NCBI GenBank assembly: GCA_913063165.1
Contig: CAJXZL010000001.1
Coordinates: forward strand, 124,001 to 188,000
Direction of reading: 5' to 3'
Length of the DNA stretch: 64,000 bases
Source of the DNA: an uncultured Saccharospirillaceae bacterium
GTDB lineage: Bacteria > Pseudomonadota > Gammaproteobacteria > Pseudomonadales > Natronospirillaceae
The stretch's first letter is position 1; every line of letters begins with the position of its first letter. Made by a program: the position numbers and the translations under genes. A model generated the notes under the pieces. That model ran no database searches. It was not told the DNA's origin and saw only the letters and a program-made list of their open reading frames with translations. Of the stretch, positions 38,832 to 46,900 are shown in pieces.

Positions 38832-39404
38832 TTAGGTACTTGATCCTAACTGTTCGATCTGGCGCCGCAATACTACCTTGGCTTTGAGGCTCACCAACTG
38901 CTCAGAAATTTGTTTCTGAATGCGGTTATCGATGAGGCAATTCTGATCATCAAAGGTGCCCTGGAATGCGTTACAAAAAATTTCTGGACGGTGCAATACA
39001 TCTAACTGCAGATAAACAGCAACCTGCCTGAGGTGATACTGGGCACGCGCCGTTCCTAAGCTGCCACCAGCACCTAACAGCGCCGTTGGCTTTTGCAGCA
39101 CCAGTGTTTTGTCAACACTAACCGACGCCCAGTCTAAGGCGTTTTTGAGTGCAGGCGAAATGGAGTAATTATACTCAGGACCCGACAACATCAACGCATC
39201 GGCTTTGGCGAGCGCTTGATAAAACGCAGTGACCGACGGTGGTATTGCTGACACATCAGGATTATAAAATGGTATGTCTGAAATATCAGCGATGGCCATT
39301 TCAACGCCATCGGGCAAGTTGGTTATTGCATATTCTAGCAAGGCCCTATTTGCAGACTTTTTACGCAGACTGCCGCAGATACCCAATACACTAATTGTTT
39401 TCAT
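38832..39404 (-). CDS. NADPH-dependent FMN reductase
   Basis: 190-residue flavodoxin-like reductase. The FMN phosphate loop is GICGSLRKKSANRALL, and the second FMN contact is LMLSGPEYNYSISPALKNALDW, both typical of the NADPH-dependent FMN/quinone/azo reductase family. It is the last gene on the strand after bioD (27 bp away), but a role in biotin synthesis is not implied. Confidence 0.9.
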   Translation of the reverse strand: MKTISVLGICGSLRKKSANRALLEYAITNLPDGVEMAIADISDIPFYNPDVSAIPPSVTAFYQALAKADALMLSGPEYNYSISPALKNALDWASVSVDKTLVLQKPTALLGAGGSLGTARAQYHLRQVAVYLQLDVLHRPEIFCNAFQGTFDDQNCLIDNRIQKQISEQLVSLKAKVVLRRQIEQLGSST

Positions 39405-39431
39405 CGATATTCATATCCGTCAAGGTGGTTA

Positions 39432-40118
39432 TCACAGGGGCGGCAGCTTCAAATACGCTACGGCATCAAGTGCGCGCTCTGTATCATCGTCACCCTTCAA
39501 ATGAGGAATGTAGCCAAGAAACTGGCCATGCATGTGTTGTTGTAATGTGGCAAGATTTTCCGCAGGACGCGACATCATGGGGTCTACTTGGTTGGCCACC
39601 CATCCTGCGACAACCAGCCCTGCCTGCTCAATGCGCGCTTGTGTTAACAAGGCGTGATTTAAACAGCCTAGCTTCATACCCACGACAAGAATAATGGGCA
39701 TTTGCAAGACACCTGCCAAATCGGTCAGAAATTCGCTGTCGTTTAGGGGAACCAACCACCCCCCTGCACCTTCTACTAAGATAAGATCAGCAGGATAGGA
39801 CAAGCCGGGTTGTAACAGCGCTCTGAGCTGACTGATAGTCACCGTCATCCCAATTTCTGCCGCCGCAATATGGGGCGCTATGGGCGGCAACAAGGCAACT
39901 GGATTCACGTCTTGATAATCCAAAGGTGCCGTCATCGCTTGCTGAATCATCAGTGCATCGGCATTGTGATACACACCGTCGTTTACCTCGCAACCCGCTG
40001 CGATCGGCTTTAGCCCAACGGTTTCAAGTCCATTTTGTGCGGCCAAACGCAGTAGCCCTGTCGTAACCAAGGTTTTACCACAGTCGGTATCGGTACCTGA
40101 TACAAAATAGGTCGTCAT
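39432..40118 (-). CDS. bioD: Dethiobiotin synthetase
   Basis: 228-residue ATP-dependent enzyme that closes the ureido ring of dethiobiotin. The P-loop is GTDTDCGKT near the N terminus, KPIAAGCE follows, and VEGAGGWLVPL is the conserved GAGG region. It overlaps bioC by 4 bp and closes the bioB-F-H-C-D series. Confidence 0.96.
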   Translation of the reverse strand: MTTYFVSGTDTDCGKTLVTTGLLRLAAQNGLETVGLKPIAAGCEVNDGVYHNADALMIQQAMTAPLDYQDVNPVALLPPIAPHIAAAEIGMTVTISQLRALLQPGLSYPADLILVEGAGGWLVPLNDSEFLTDLAGVLQMPIILVVGMKLGCLNHALLTQARIEQAGLVVAGWVANQVDPMMSRPAENLATLQQHMHGQFLGYIPHLKGDDDTERALDAVAYLKLPPL

Positions 40119-40897
40119 GGTTTTTGTATTCCTAACATAAGCACTTCATAGGTGGCTGGATAACTGCCCTCTGCCGTCTGAAACTGCCTGTATGCTGCCA
40201 GCATGCGTTTCAGTTTCCCCGGCGGCGTTACTTTCTGGTTGGCACTGTTGTCCATAAAATGGGCACCAATACCTTTGAGATCATGCAATAAAGCCAAGGG
40301 TGATGCATAGTCTAGTCGATGCGTTTTACGATGCTGCGCAACCAGATTAAATCCAGCAGACTTCCAGTGCGCTACCAGTTGCTCGGTTGGAATGAAGTCA
40401 TTCACATGAGGGAACGGATCCACTGCAGCCCAGCTGGTTTCCAACTCGCATAGGGTGCCGGGAACCAAGGTCGAATACCACAGGATCCCTTGAGGCTCCA
40501 ATACCCGCCACACCTCCTTTGCCAAGGCATCGACATTATCACACCACTGCAAGGATAGGTTCGCGAAAATGTGGTTGAAACTGTTCGATGGAAACGGCAT
40601 TGCCTCTGCATCTGATGTTACCCATAGAGAGTGACATTCCGCTTCTAAGTGCGTCTTAGCAAAAAGGCTCATGCCCTGAGCCAAATCACTTCCGACACTC
40701 TGGATAGGCTGCACGTGCGCCAATAGCCGAGGATGCAGAGCGCCGGTTCCAGAACCCAAATCCAACAATCGACCACCTGCGGCCGCGGGTAGCAACCTGA
40801 GTAAGTCGTTACCCACATCACGTTGAAACTGTGCAGAGGCATCATATCCCGCCGCTGCTTGACTAAACGATGCCGCTATTTTTTTCTTTGGAATCAT
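40115..40897 (-). CDS. bioC: Malonyl-ACP O-methyltransferase
   Basis: About 260-residue AdoMet-dependent methyltransferase that methylates malonyl-ACP so that the fatty-acid machinery can build pimeloyl-ACP. AdoMet motif I is LLDLGSGTGALHPRL. The N-terminal KIAASFSQAAAGYDASAQFQRDVG is diagnostic for BioC. The ATG at 40897 overlaps the bioH stop by 4 bp (ATGA); the frame extends further upstream but inside bioH. Confidence 0.94.
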   Translation of the reverse strand: MIPKKKIAASFSQAAAGYDASAQFQRDVGNDLLRLLPAAAGGRLLDLGSGTGALHPRLLAHVQPIQSVGSDLAQGMSLFAKTHLEAECHSLWVTSDAEAMPFPSNSFNHIFANLSLQWCDNVDALAKEVWRVLEPQGILWYSTLVPGTLCELETSWAAVDPFPHVNDFIPTEQLVAHWKSAGFNLVAQHRKTHRLDYASPLALLHDLKGIGAHFMDNSANQKVTPPGKLKRMLAAYRQFQTAEGSYPATYEVLMLGIQKP

Positions 40898-41628
40898 ACT
40901 TGCTTCGCCAACATGGTGGCGCACCACTGGTGTATTTCCCGCCCAATAGGCGCAGAAAATGGGAATCCGTGTCCACCCGACACGACCCGAATGTGGGTCA
41001 TCGCCTGTGGCACAATCTGAGACACACAGGTCACCGGCACTAGCGCATCGTCCTTAGCAAAGATCCAGAGTTGCGGCACAGTACCGATCGTTTGGGCCAC
41101 ATCCAATTCTCCAAGCATTGCCAAGCTGTCATTGATGCTTTTCAAGTCAGGACGAAAAGTGTCGTAGGCTGCAATCAATTGCTGCTTCAAGGCGCTGCCC
41201 GGTCTTGAATCGCCAGCGGTTACCAAATCAATAAACGTATTGCGGCTCTGAATATAGTCGCTGCGAACCTGTCTGGAAAAAGACCGAAACATTGCTGACG
41301 ACATCTGCCAAGGCGCACTACCCTGAAACTGAACATTACTGCCCAACGCCACGACACCAGCTAACGGTAAACACGCTGCCAACGATAAGGCAATCATGCC
41401 ACCCAAACTCCAACCCACAACCACCGTCTCGGTGTTTAGATACGGCTTCCAGCGTTCAACCAAAGCGGGAATTAACCAATCTTGGGAGCCGTCATATCCA
41501 GATTCATAGCCGGGATAATCTAGCATCTGCACTGGGCATCGACACTGGGTCTCAAGATCCAATAATAAGGGTTTCATGACGGATACGGGTATATTCCAGC
41601 CACCTATCACGGCAATATTAAGCGCCAT
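40894..41628 (-). CDS. bioH: Pimeloyl-ACP methyl ester carboxylesterase
   Basis: 244-residue alpha/beta hydrolase that removes the methyl group from pimeloyl-ACP methyl ester. The nucleophile motif is GWSLGG, the acid is in IFAKDDALVP, and the histidine is in VSGGHGFPFSAP. Its position between bioF and bioC supports the BioH role over the several unrelated esterases that can replace it. It overlaps bioF by 11 bp. Confidence 0.92.
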   Translation of the reverse strand: MALNIAVIGGWNIPVSVMKPLLLDLETQCRCPVQMLDYPGYESGYDGSQDWLIPALVERWKPYLNTETVVVGWSLGGMIALSLAACLPLAGVVALGSNVQFQGSAPWQMSSAMFRSFSRQVRSDYIQSRNTFIDLVTAGDSRPGSALKQQLIAAYDTFRPDLKSINDSLAMLGELDVAQTIGTVPQLWIFAKDDALVPVTCVSQIVPQAMTHIRVVSGGHGFPFSAPIGREIHQWCATMLAKQV

Positions 41629-42787
41629 GATATGACCGATCTAAGTGGCGCAGGTCGCAGAATGCTTGAAGTAACTGATCCAGTTGTTGGTTTGTATGGC
41701 TGGCGCTCAAGGTCACTCTTAGGCGCGCGGTATGCTTAGGTACGGTTGGTGGTCTGATAGCGGTAACCAACAATCCGCGTTTTAATAATGCATCGCTGTA
41801 GGCCATTGCTTGGGCAGCATCACCGATCATAACTGGCTGAATGGGCGACACTGAATCCCATAGATGGTAACCCATGGCCGTTAATTCTTGGCGCAATCGA
41901 CTTTGTAATTGTTGCAAATGTGCCCGTGCTTCGTCTGCCTGTGCTAACAGCTGCAATGCAGTCAACGACGCTGCAGCCACGGCTGGTGGCAAGGCGGTGG
42001 TGTATATGTAGGGTCGTGCAAATTGCACCAATGCGTCGGTGAGCTGTTCACTGCCCGCGACAAAGGCGCCAAAGGTGCCACATGCCTTGCCTAGCGTACC
42101 GACCAGCACGGGCACTTCAGTCACCCCCAATCCTTGTTGGGCAACGGTACCACGTCCGTTTGGCCCGCAAACACCAATGCCGTGCGCATCATCAACCATC
42201 AGCCCTGCATTATGTTTGGCACACACATTCGCCATACGGCGCAAGTCGGCCTGATCACCATCCATGGAGAAAATGCCGTCGGTTACCGCCCATTTTTGGG
42301 GACTATCGCCCGACAGCTGTTGATCCAAATGAGAATAGTCGCCGTGGTTAAAGCGCTTGAATGTGGCACCGGAGGAGAGGCCCCCGTCGAGTAGCGATGC
42401 GTGATTCAGTCGGTCTTGGACGACCAAACTTTTGCGGTCTAACAAAGCGTTTAGGGTGCCGGTATTCGCCATATATCCTGTAGAAAACAGCAAAACCGAG
42501 GGATAACCTAAAAATTCGGCCAAAGCCGTTTCGAGGTCATGGTGTGTTTCATGATGACCGTTCACTAAATGAGAAGCACCTGCACCAACGCCATACCGTT
42601 GCGCTGCAGTCACCATGGCTTCAATCACTTTGGGGTGGTTAGCCAGCCCCAAATAGTCATTTGAACAGAATCCAATCAACGATTGACCATCTACGCATTG
42701 CTCAGGTGTTTGTGGACTCGACAACAACCTACGCTGGCGATACAGCCCGGCTTCTTGGTGCTTTTGGAGTCTGCCCTGTAAATCCAT
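41618..42787 (-). CDS. bioF: 8-amino-7-oxononanoate synthase
   Basis: 389-residue PLP enzyme that joins pimeloyl-ACP and alanine. The PLP lysine is in VGTLGKACGTFGAFV, with VDDAHGIGVCGPNG ahead of it and FCSNDYLGLANHPKV near the N terminus. Its ATG overlaps the bioB stop by one base. Confidence 0.96.
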   Translation of the reverse strand: MDLQGRLQKHQEAGLYRQRRLLSSPQTPEQCVDGQSLIGFCSNDYLGLANHPKVIEAMVTAAQRYGVGAGASHLVNGHHETHHDLETALAEFLGYPSVLLFSTGYMANTGTLNALLDRKSLVVQDRLNHASLLDGGLSSGATFKRFNHGDYSHLDQQLSGDSPQKWAVTDGIFSMDGDQADLRRMANVCAKHNAGLMVDDAHGIGVCGPNGRGTVAQQGLGVTEVPVLVGTLGKACGTFGAFVAGSEQLTDALVQFARPYIYTTALPPAVAAASLTALQLLAQADEARAHLQQLQSRLRQELTAMGYHLWDSVSPIQPVMIGDAAQAMAYSDALLKRGLLVTAIRPPTVPKHTARLRVTLSASHTNQQLDQLLQAFCDLRHLDRSYHGA

Positions 42788-43860
42788 TACGCACCTAGTT
42801 TTGACGTGGCATCATAGAAATCTTGATGGGGTCTCTTTGGGCAATTATCAGGTGCCCAAGCGCTCACCGGAGGTACGGTATCCCTGCCCTCGGGGTGAAT
42901 GCCCAAGCGTTGAAATAACTGTCGGTCGGTATTGGCTTCTGGGTTATTCGTCGTTAACAATTTCTCACCGTAAAAAATAGAATTGGCACCAGCGAAAAAA
43001 GCCATTGCTTGCATTTCATCATTCATATTTTCTCTGCCAGCTGATAAGCGCACGTGCGAGCTAGGCATCATGATTCTCGCAACAGCGATGGCGCGAATCA
43101 TGTCGAAGGGGTCTAAATCTTCGATCTGTTCCATCGGCGTTCCCGCCACTTTTACCAGCATGTTAACAGGCACACTTTCGGGATGCGGGGTCAACTTCGC
43201 CAGTTCTACCAACATGCTTGCGCGGTCGGATTCCTGTTCACCCATACCCAGAATGCCACCTGAGCAGATTTTCATACCTGAGTTACGTACCGACTGCAGT
43301 GTTTCTAAGCGATCAGCGTAGGTTCTCGTGGAAATAATTTCTCCATAGAATTCAGGTGACGTGTCAAGGTTGTGGTTGTAATAATCGAGGCCAGCTTCTG
43401 CCAGCGTCTCTGCTTGGCTGTCACTCAACATACCCAGTGTCATACAGGTTTCTAAACCCATGGCCTTGACCTTACTTACCATGTCGACGACCAATGGCAT
43501 ATCACGGTCAGTGGGCGATCGCCATGCCGCACCCATACAGAATCGGGTAGCGCCAGATGCCATCGCTGCTTCTGCCTGAGCAATAACCTTTTCAATTGCA
43601 ATCAGTTTCTCTTTCTGCAGACCTGTCTGATAGTGGGCACTTTGTGGACAATACTTACAGTCTTCAGGGCAAGAGCCAGTCTTAATCGACAACAGCGTGC
43701 TGATTTGAACGGCATTGGGATCAAAATACTGTCTATGGAGGCTCGCTGCTTTAAAGAGCAGGTCGTTCATCGGCAAATTGAGCAATGCGACAACTTCATC
43801 GACCGTCCAATCGTGGCGCAAGGCGTCAACTGGCGCTGAATGCAAAGTATGCTGTGTCAT
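42787..43860 (-). CDS. bioB: Biotin synthase
   Basis: 357-residue radical AdoMet enzyme that inserts sulfur into dethiobiotin. The 4Fe-4S motif is CPEDCKYC (CxxxCxxC). Other conserved blocks include [38 protein letters not shown] and LSAGRENM. It is the first gene of the biotin operon, with a promoter in the 81-bp gap shared with comF. Its Fe-S clusters would come from the Suf machinery at 11-19 kb. Confidence 0.97.
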   Translation of the reverse strand: MTQHTLHSAPVDALRHDWTVDEVVALLNLPMNDLLFKAASLHRQYFDPNAVQISTLLSIKTGSCPEDCKYCPQSAHYQTGLQKEKLIAIEKVIAQAEAAMASGATRFCMGAAWRSPTDRDMPLVVDMVSKVKAMGLETCMTLGMLSDSQAETLAEAGLDYYNHNLDTSPEFYGEIISTRTYADRLETLQSVRNSGMKICSGGILGMGEQESDRASMLVELAKLTPHPESVPVNMLVKVAGTPMEQIEDLDPFDMIRAIAVARIMMPSSHVRLSAGRENMNDEMQAMAFFAGANSIFYGEKLLTTNNPEANTDRQLFQRLGIHPEGRDTVPPVSAWAPDNCPKRPHQDFYDATSKLGA

Positions 43861-43888
43861 ATCATGATCTCGAGAAAGGAATGCCGCG

Positions 43889-43916
43889 ATAATAGAGCCT
43901 CAAGCGGATTAGTCAA
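43889..43916 (-). promoter_or_regulatory. Sigma-70 promoter of bioB
   Basis: On the minus strand TTGACT (43916-43911), a 16-bp spacer and TATTAT (43894-43889). The bioB ATG is 29 bp downstream of the -10 box. I could not see an E. coli-type BirA operator here. Confidence 0.65.
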
Positions 43917-43941
43917 CTTAAAGACAAGGATGTATTTACCA

Positions 43942-44625
43942 ATGACTATTTTTTATACAGGATCATGTCTGCTATGTCTCGGTGTCATATCGCTCATAAG
44001 CAGCCCTGTTTGTGACAGATGCGTGGCTTCATGGCCACATCTACGTCATTCATGCCCCCAATGCGGTGATGCGTCGCTGCAATCGGATATCCCCTGCGGT
44101 CGTTGCCTGAGCAACCCAAAACCCTGGCATAGCCTTTGTTGCGCCGGCGAATACACTGGGCCAACAACGTGGTTGATAAAAGGACTGAAGTATCACCGTC
44201 AATTGGCAACAGTCGGTCCCCTTGCACACCAGTTATGCCAGACTATTGTGCGGGGCCACCAGCCATTACCAGAGGCGATCATTCCGATGCCATTACATTG
44301 GCGCAGGCGATGGCAACGGGGGTTTAATCAATCTACATTAATCGCCCATCCCATTGGAAAGTGCCTGCACATACCGATTTACATGAAAGGTATTCGTCGA
44401 ACTCAACCTACGCCACCGCTTGAAAGTCTCGATAGACAATCCCGGCAACGGGTCATGGGAAAGGCGTTTACCGTCGACCCTCTGCCCTTTCAACACGTCG
44501 CCATAGTCGACGACGTATTAACGACTGGCGCTAGCGCTGCCGCATTAACGAAGGCGCTATTATCTGCTGGTGCAACACGTGTTGATTTGTGGGTGGTCGC
44601 CAAAACCCCAACCCCTATGCGTTAA
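43942..44625 (+). CDS. ComF-family phosphoribosyltransferase-like protein
   Basis: About 227-residue ComF/GntX-type protein. An N-terminal zinc-finger region has paired cysteines (CDRC, CPQCGD, CGRC), and a PRTase-like domain ends with VAIVDDVLTTGASAA, the PRPP loop. The role is linked to DNA uptake or use in some bacteria but is not settled. The ATG at 43942 is chosen because AAGGA is 11 bases upstream; earlier ATGs (43840, 43930) lack a good site. It is divergent from bioB, as in many gammaproteobacteria. Confidence 0.88.
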   Translation: MTIFYTGSCLLCLGVISLISSPVCDRCVASWPHLRHSCPQCGDASLQSDIPCGRCLSNPKPWHSLCCAGEYTGPTTWLIKGLKYHRQLATVGPLAHQLCQTIVRGHQPLPEAIIPMPLHWRRRWQRGFNQSTLIAHPIGKCLHIPIYMKGIRRTQPTPPLESLDRQSRQRVMGKAFTVDPLPFQHVAIVDDVLTTGASAAALTKALLSAGATRVDLWVVAKTPTPMR

Positions 44626-44960
44626 GCAACCACACTTCTCCGCCTTCTGACTAAACAGCTTCTCCGGCTTTATTGCTTTGGCATTGCGGGTTAGCTGATA
44701 CGCGCTAAGGGCTATGTTTATCCGGTCGCTGGATCCGGTCAATCCAGATGCGAGCGAATGAGCCACAGCAACAACAACGGAGGCTATGGTGCAAAAATGG
44801 ATGAATCGAGCGCGCTATTCATGCATCTTGCCACTGCCAATAGAATAGACGCTGTATCGACTTCAGGGGCACGCAGCATGGCGCTTCCCCATGCCCCAAT
44901 GGTGCAATTTTTGGGTGGTCTAGATTGATGACTGGTTATCAAAAAGCCCGCGAGACCAGA
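44626..44960. other. 335-bp region between comF and the racemase gene
   Basis: The two flanking genes converge here. I see no gene, no strong terminator and no RNA gene. A weak inverted repeat (CTGGAT and ATCCAG) lies in the middle. Confidence 0.4.
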
Positions 44961-45653
44961 TCAAGACAACGCCCACTTCACAGCTTGTTGTGCGTGAATA
45001 ACGGTCGTGTCTAGCAATGGGATCTGGGTGTCCGTTTGTTGCACCAGCAAGCCTATTTCGGTACAGCCCAAAATAACCGCCTCTGCGCCATTGTCACTCA
45101 ACTGTTGAATGATGTTAAGGAACTGCGCTTTAGACGCTGCGTTGATTTTACCCAAGCACAGTTCTTGATAAATGATGTCATGTACGGTGTGTCGAGCAGA
45201 TGCATCAGGAACGAGCACCTCAATGCCAAATTGGTCCGACAATCGGTCCTTGTAAAAAGCATCCTCCATGGTGAACTTCGTGCCTAATAGCCCAACACGT
45301 TTCAACCCCCTGTCTTCTATGACCTGCCCAGTACAGTCGGCAATGTGCAGCACAGGAATATCGATGTGACGCTGGATCGTAGGCACCACTTTATGCATGG
45401 TGTTGGTGGCAATGACCAAGCCATCCGCCCCTGCCGCAACCAGTTTTTCTGCATAAGATGCCAAAAGAAGACCCAGTGCAGCCCAATCACCGCGGTGTTG
45501 CATCTTTTCAATTTGATCAAAATCGACGCTGTATAGAATCAATTCAGCCGAGTGCAGACCGCCTAGCTGTTCGCGCACCGCACCATTCATTAATTGATAA
45601 TAGAGCTGTGTAGATTCCCAACTCATGCCCCCTAATATGCCGATTCTTTTCAT
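44961..45653 (-). CDS. Aspartate/glutamate racemase family protein (YgeA-like)
   Basis: 230-residue protein of the Asp/Glu racemase family, close to E. coli YgeA in pattern. Residue 83 is Thr in IATNTMHK, where classic racemases have Cys, and residue 197 is Cys in LGCTEIGLL. The Thr83/Cys197 pair is the combination reported for the E. coli enzyme described as specific for L-Asp/L-Glu. The glycine-rich start (MKRIGILGGMSWESTQLYYQ) is standard. It is monocistronic and divergent from srkA. Confidence 0.88.
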   Translation of the reverse strand: MKRIGILGGMSWESTQLYYQLMNGAVREQLGGLHSAELILYSVDFDQIEKMQHRGDWAALGLLLASYAEKLVAAGADGLVIATNTMHKVVPTIQRHIDIPVLHIADCTGQVIEDRGLKRVGLLGTKFTMEDAFYKDRLSDQFGIEVLVPDASARHTVHDIIYQELCLGKINAASKAQFLNIIQQLSDNGAEAVILGCTEIGLLVQQTDTQIPLLDTTVIHAQQAVKWALS

Positions 45654-45811
45654 GGCTATAACCTTTAATCATCGATGACTTGAAAGTGACTTTTGCCTTA
45701 GACTATCGCTTCAATTCAAGGAACAACACATAAACTGCCACTACTGCTGGCTTTTACCTGCCAAGGCCCCAATAATAACCTTCCATTATCCAATTGAGTC
45801 ATGTTGCCGCC

Positions 45812-46780
45812 ATGAGCAAAAATACCCCCTATCAGCTGCTTTCACCTGAAACCATATTGGACAGTGTTGACGCACGAGGGCTGATGACAACTGGCCACTT
45901 ACTGGCACTCAATAGCTATGAAAATCGTGTCTACATGGTTGGTATTGAAGCGCATCCTGGCGTTGTCGCGAAATTTTATCGGCCTAATCGGTGGACTGAA
46001 GCCCAGATTCGCGAAGAACATGAATTTTTATTTGAGTTGGCAGACGAAGACATTCCTGTAGTGGCCCCTTGGAAGGATGAGGCTGGTGAGTCTTTGTGGC
46101 GGTACAAGGACTTTTTTATGTGTCTTTTCCCAAAACGGTCAGGACACCCATTAGAGCTCGACAACAATCGGCATCTGGAGCAAATCGGCAGTTTATTGGG
46201 GCGCCTACACGCCTATGGTAGTGCAAAACCATTTGAACACCGTATCAAGTTAACACCCACAGAATTTGGCTGGAATGCCCGTGATAAAGTATTGGCATCT
46301 GGATACTTACCCTTTGAATTGGAGTCATCCTATCAAACGGTGACGGCTCATGTGCTTGAAGCAATCGACATTATCTGGAACCGCGTAGGCGCGACCAACC
46401 AACGTATACATGGCGACTTTCATCCCGGGAATATTTTATATCGGGATCAGCAACCTTGGTTAGTAGACTTTGATGACGCTGTCATGGGGCCTCGCGTACA
46501 GGACCTCTGGATGCTGTTTTCAGGCAATGCTGACCAACAACAGGGGCAACTGAATCAAATATTGAAAGGGTATGAACAGTTCACTGAATTCGATGATGCT
46601 GAACTCCAGTTGGTTGAATGCTGCCGTGCCCTACGCATCCTGAATTATGCCGCTTGGTTGTCCCAACGGTGGGACGACCCAGCATTCCCCAAGGCATTCC
46701 CCTGGTTCGACAGCCCGCGGTTTTGGTCAGACCATATTTTACAGCTCCGTGAGCAACTCGCCACACTCACCCACAATTAA
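45812..46780 (+). CDS. srkA: Stress-response Ser/Thr protein kinase SrkA (YihE/RdoA)
   Basis: About 322-residue kinase of the choline-kinase fold. It shows SYENRVYMVGIE, VVAKFYRPNRWTEAQIREEHEF, the catalytic HGDFHPGNILYRD (Brenner-type motif) and the metal-binding LVDFDDAVMGPRVQDLWML, all matching SrkA. In E. coli it opposes stress-induced cell death. The ATG at 45812 is preferred over an upstream TTG. It is transcribed alone. Confidence 0.92.
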   Translation: MSKNTPYQLLSPETILDSVDARGLMTTGHLLALNSYENRVYMVGIEAHPGVVAKFYRPNRWTEAQIREEHEFLFELADEDIPVVAPWKDEAGESLWRYKDFFMCLFPKRSGHPLELDNNRHLEQIGSLLGRLHAYGSAKPFEHRIKLTPTEFGWNARDKVLASGYLPFELESSYQTVTAHVLEAIDIIWNRVGATNQRIHGDFHPGNILYRDQQPWLVDFDDAVMGPRVQDLWMLFSGNADQQQGQLNQILKGYEQFTEFDDAELQLVECCRALRILNYAAWLSQRWDDPAFPKAFPWFDSPRFWSDHILQLREQLATLTHN

Positions 46781-46857
46781 AAATACGTTTGCTATCAGTA
46801 GTGGGTAGACATCCAGAAAAGGACTTTATTGTGCCGCAACATCCGAATATACTAATA

Positions 46858-46872
46858 TTCTTAATTTAAGAA
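46858..46872 (+). promoter_or_regulatory. Perfect palindrome upstream of the GGDEF-EAL gene
   Basis: TTCTTAATTTAAGAA, two 7-bp arms around one T, lies 28 bp before the ATG at 46901 and directly after a TATACTAAT stretch that could be a -10 region. It may be an operator. Confidence 0.4.
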
Positions 46873-46900
46873 AACTCATGGGCGAGAGGTAGGCTGACCA

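Noticed and set aside
43861-43941. BirA operator in the bioB-comF gap
   Set aside because: The gap was searched for the TTGTAAACC-type half-sites and none was seen; only a sigma-70 promoter is supported.
44560-44766. 68-codon minus-strand frame downstream of comF
   Set aside because: It overlaps the comF 3' end, has no ribosome-binding site or recognisable family, and looks like chance.
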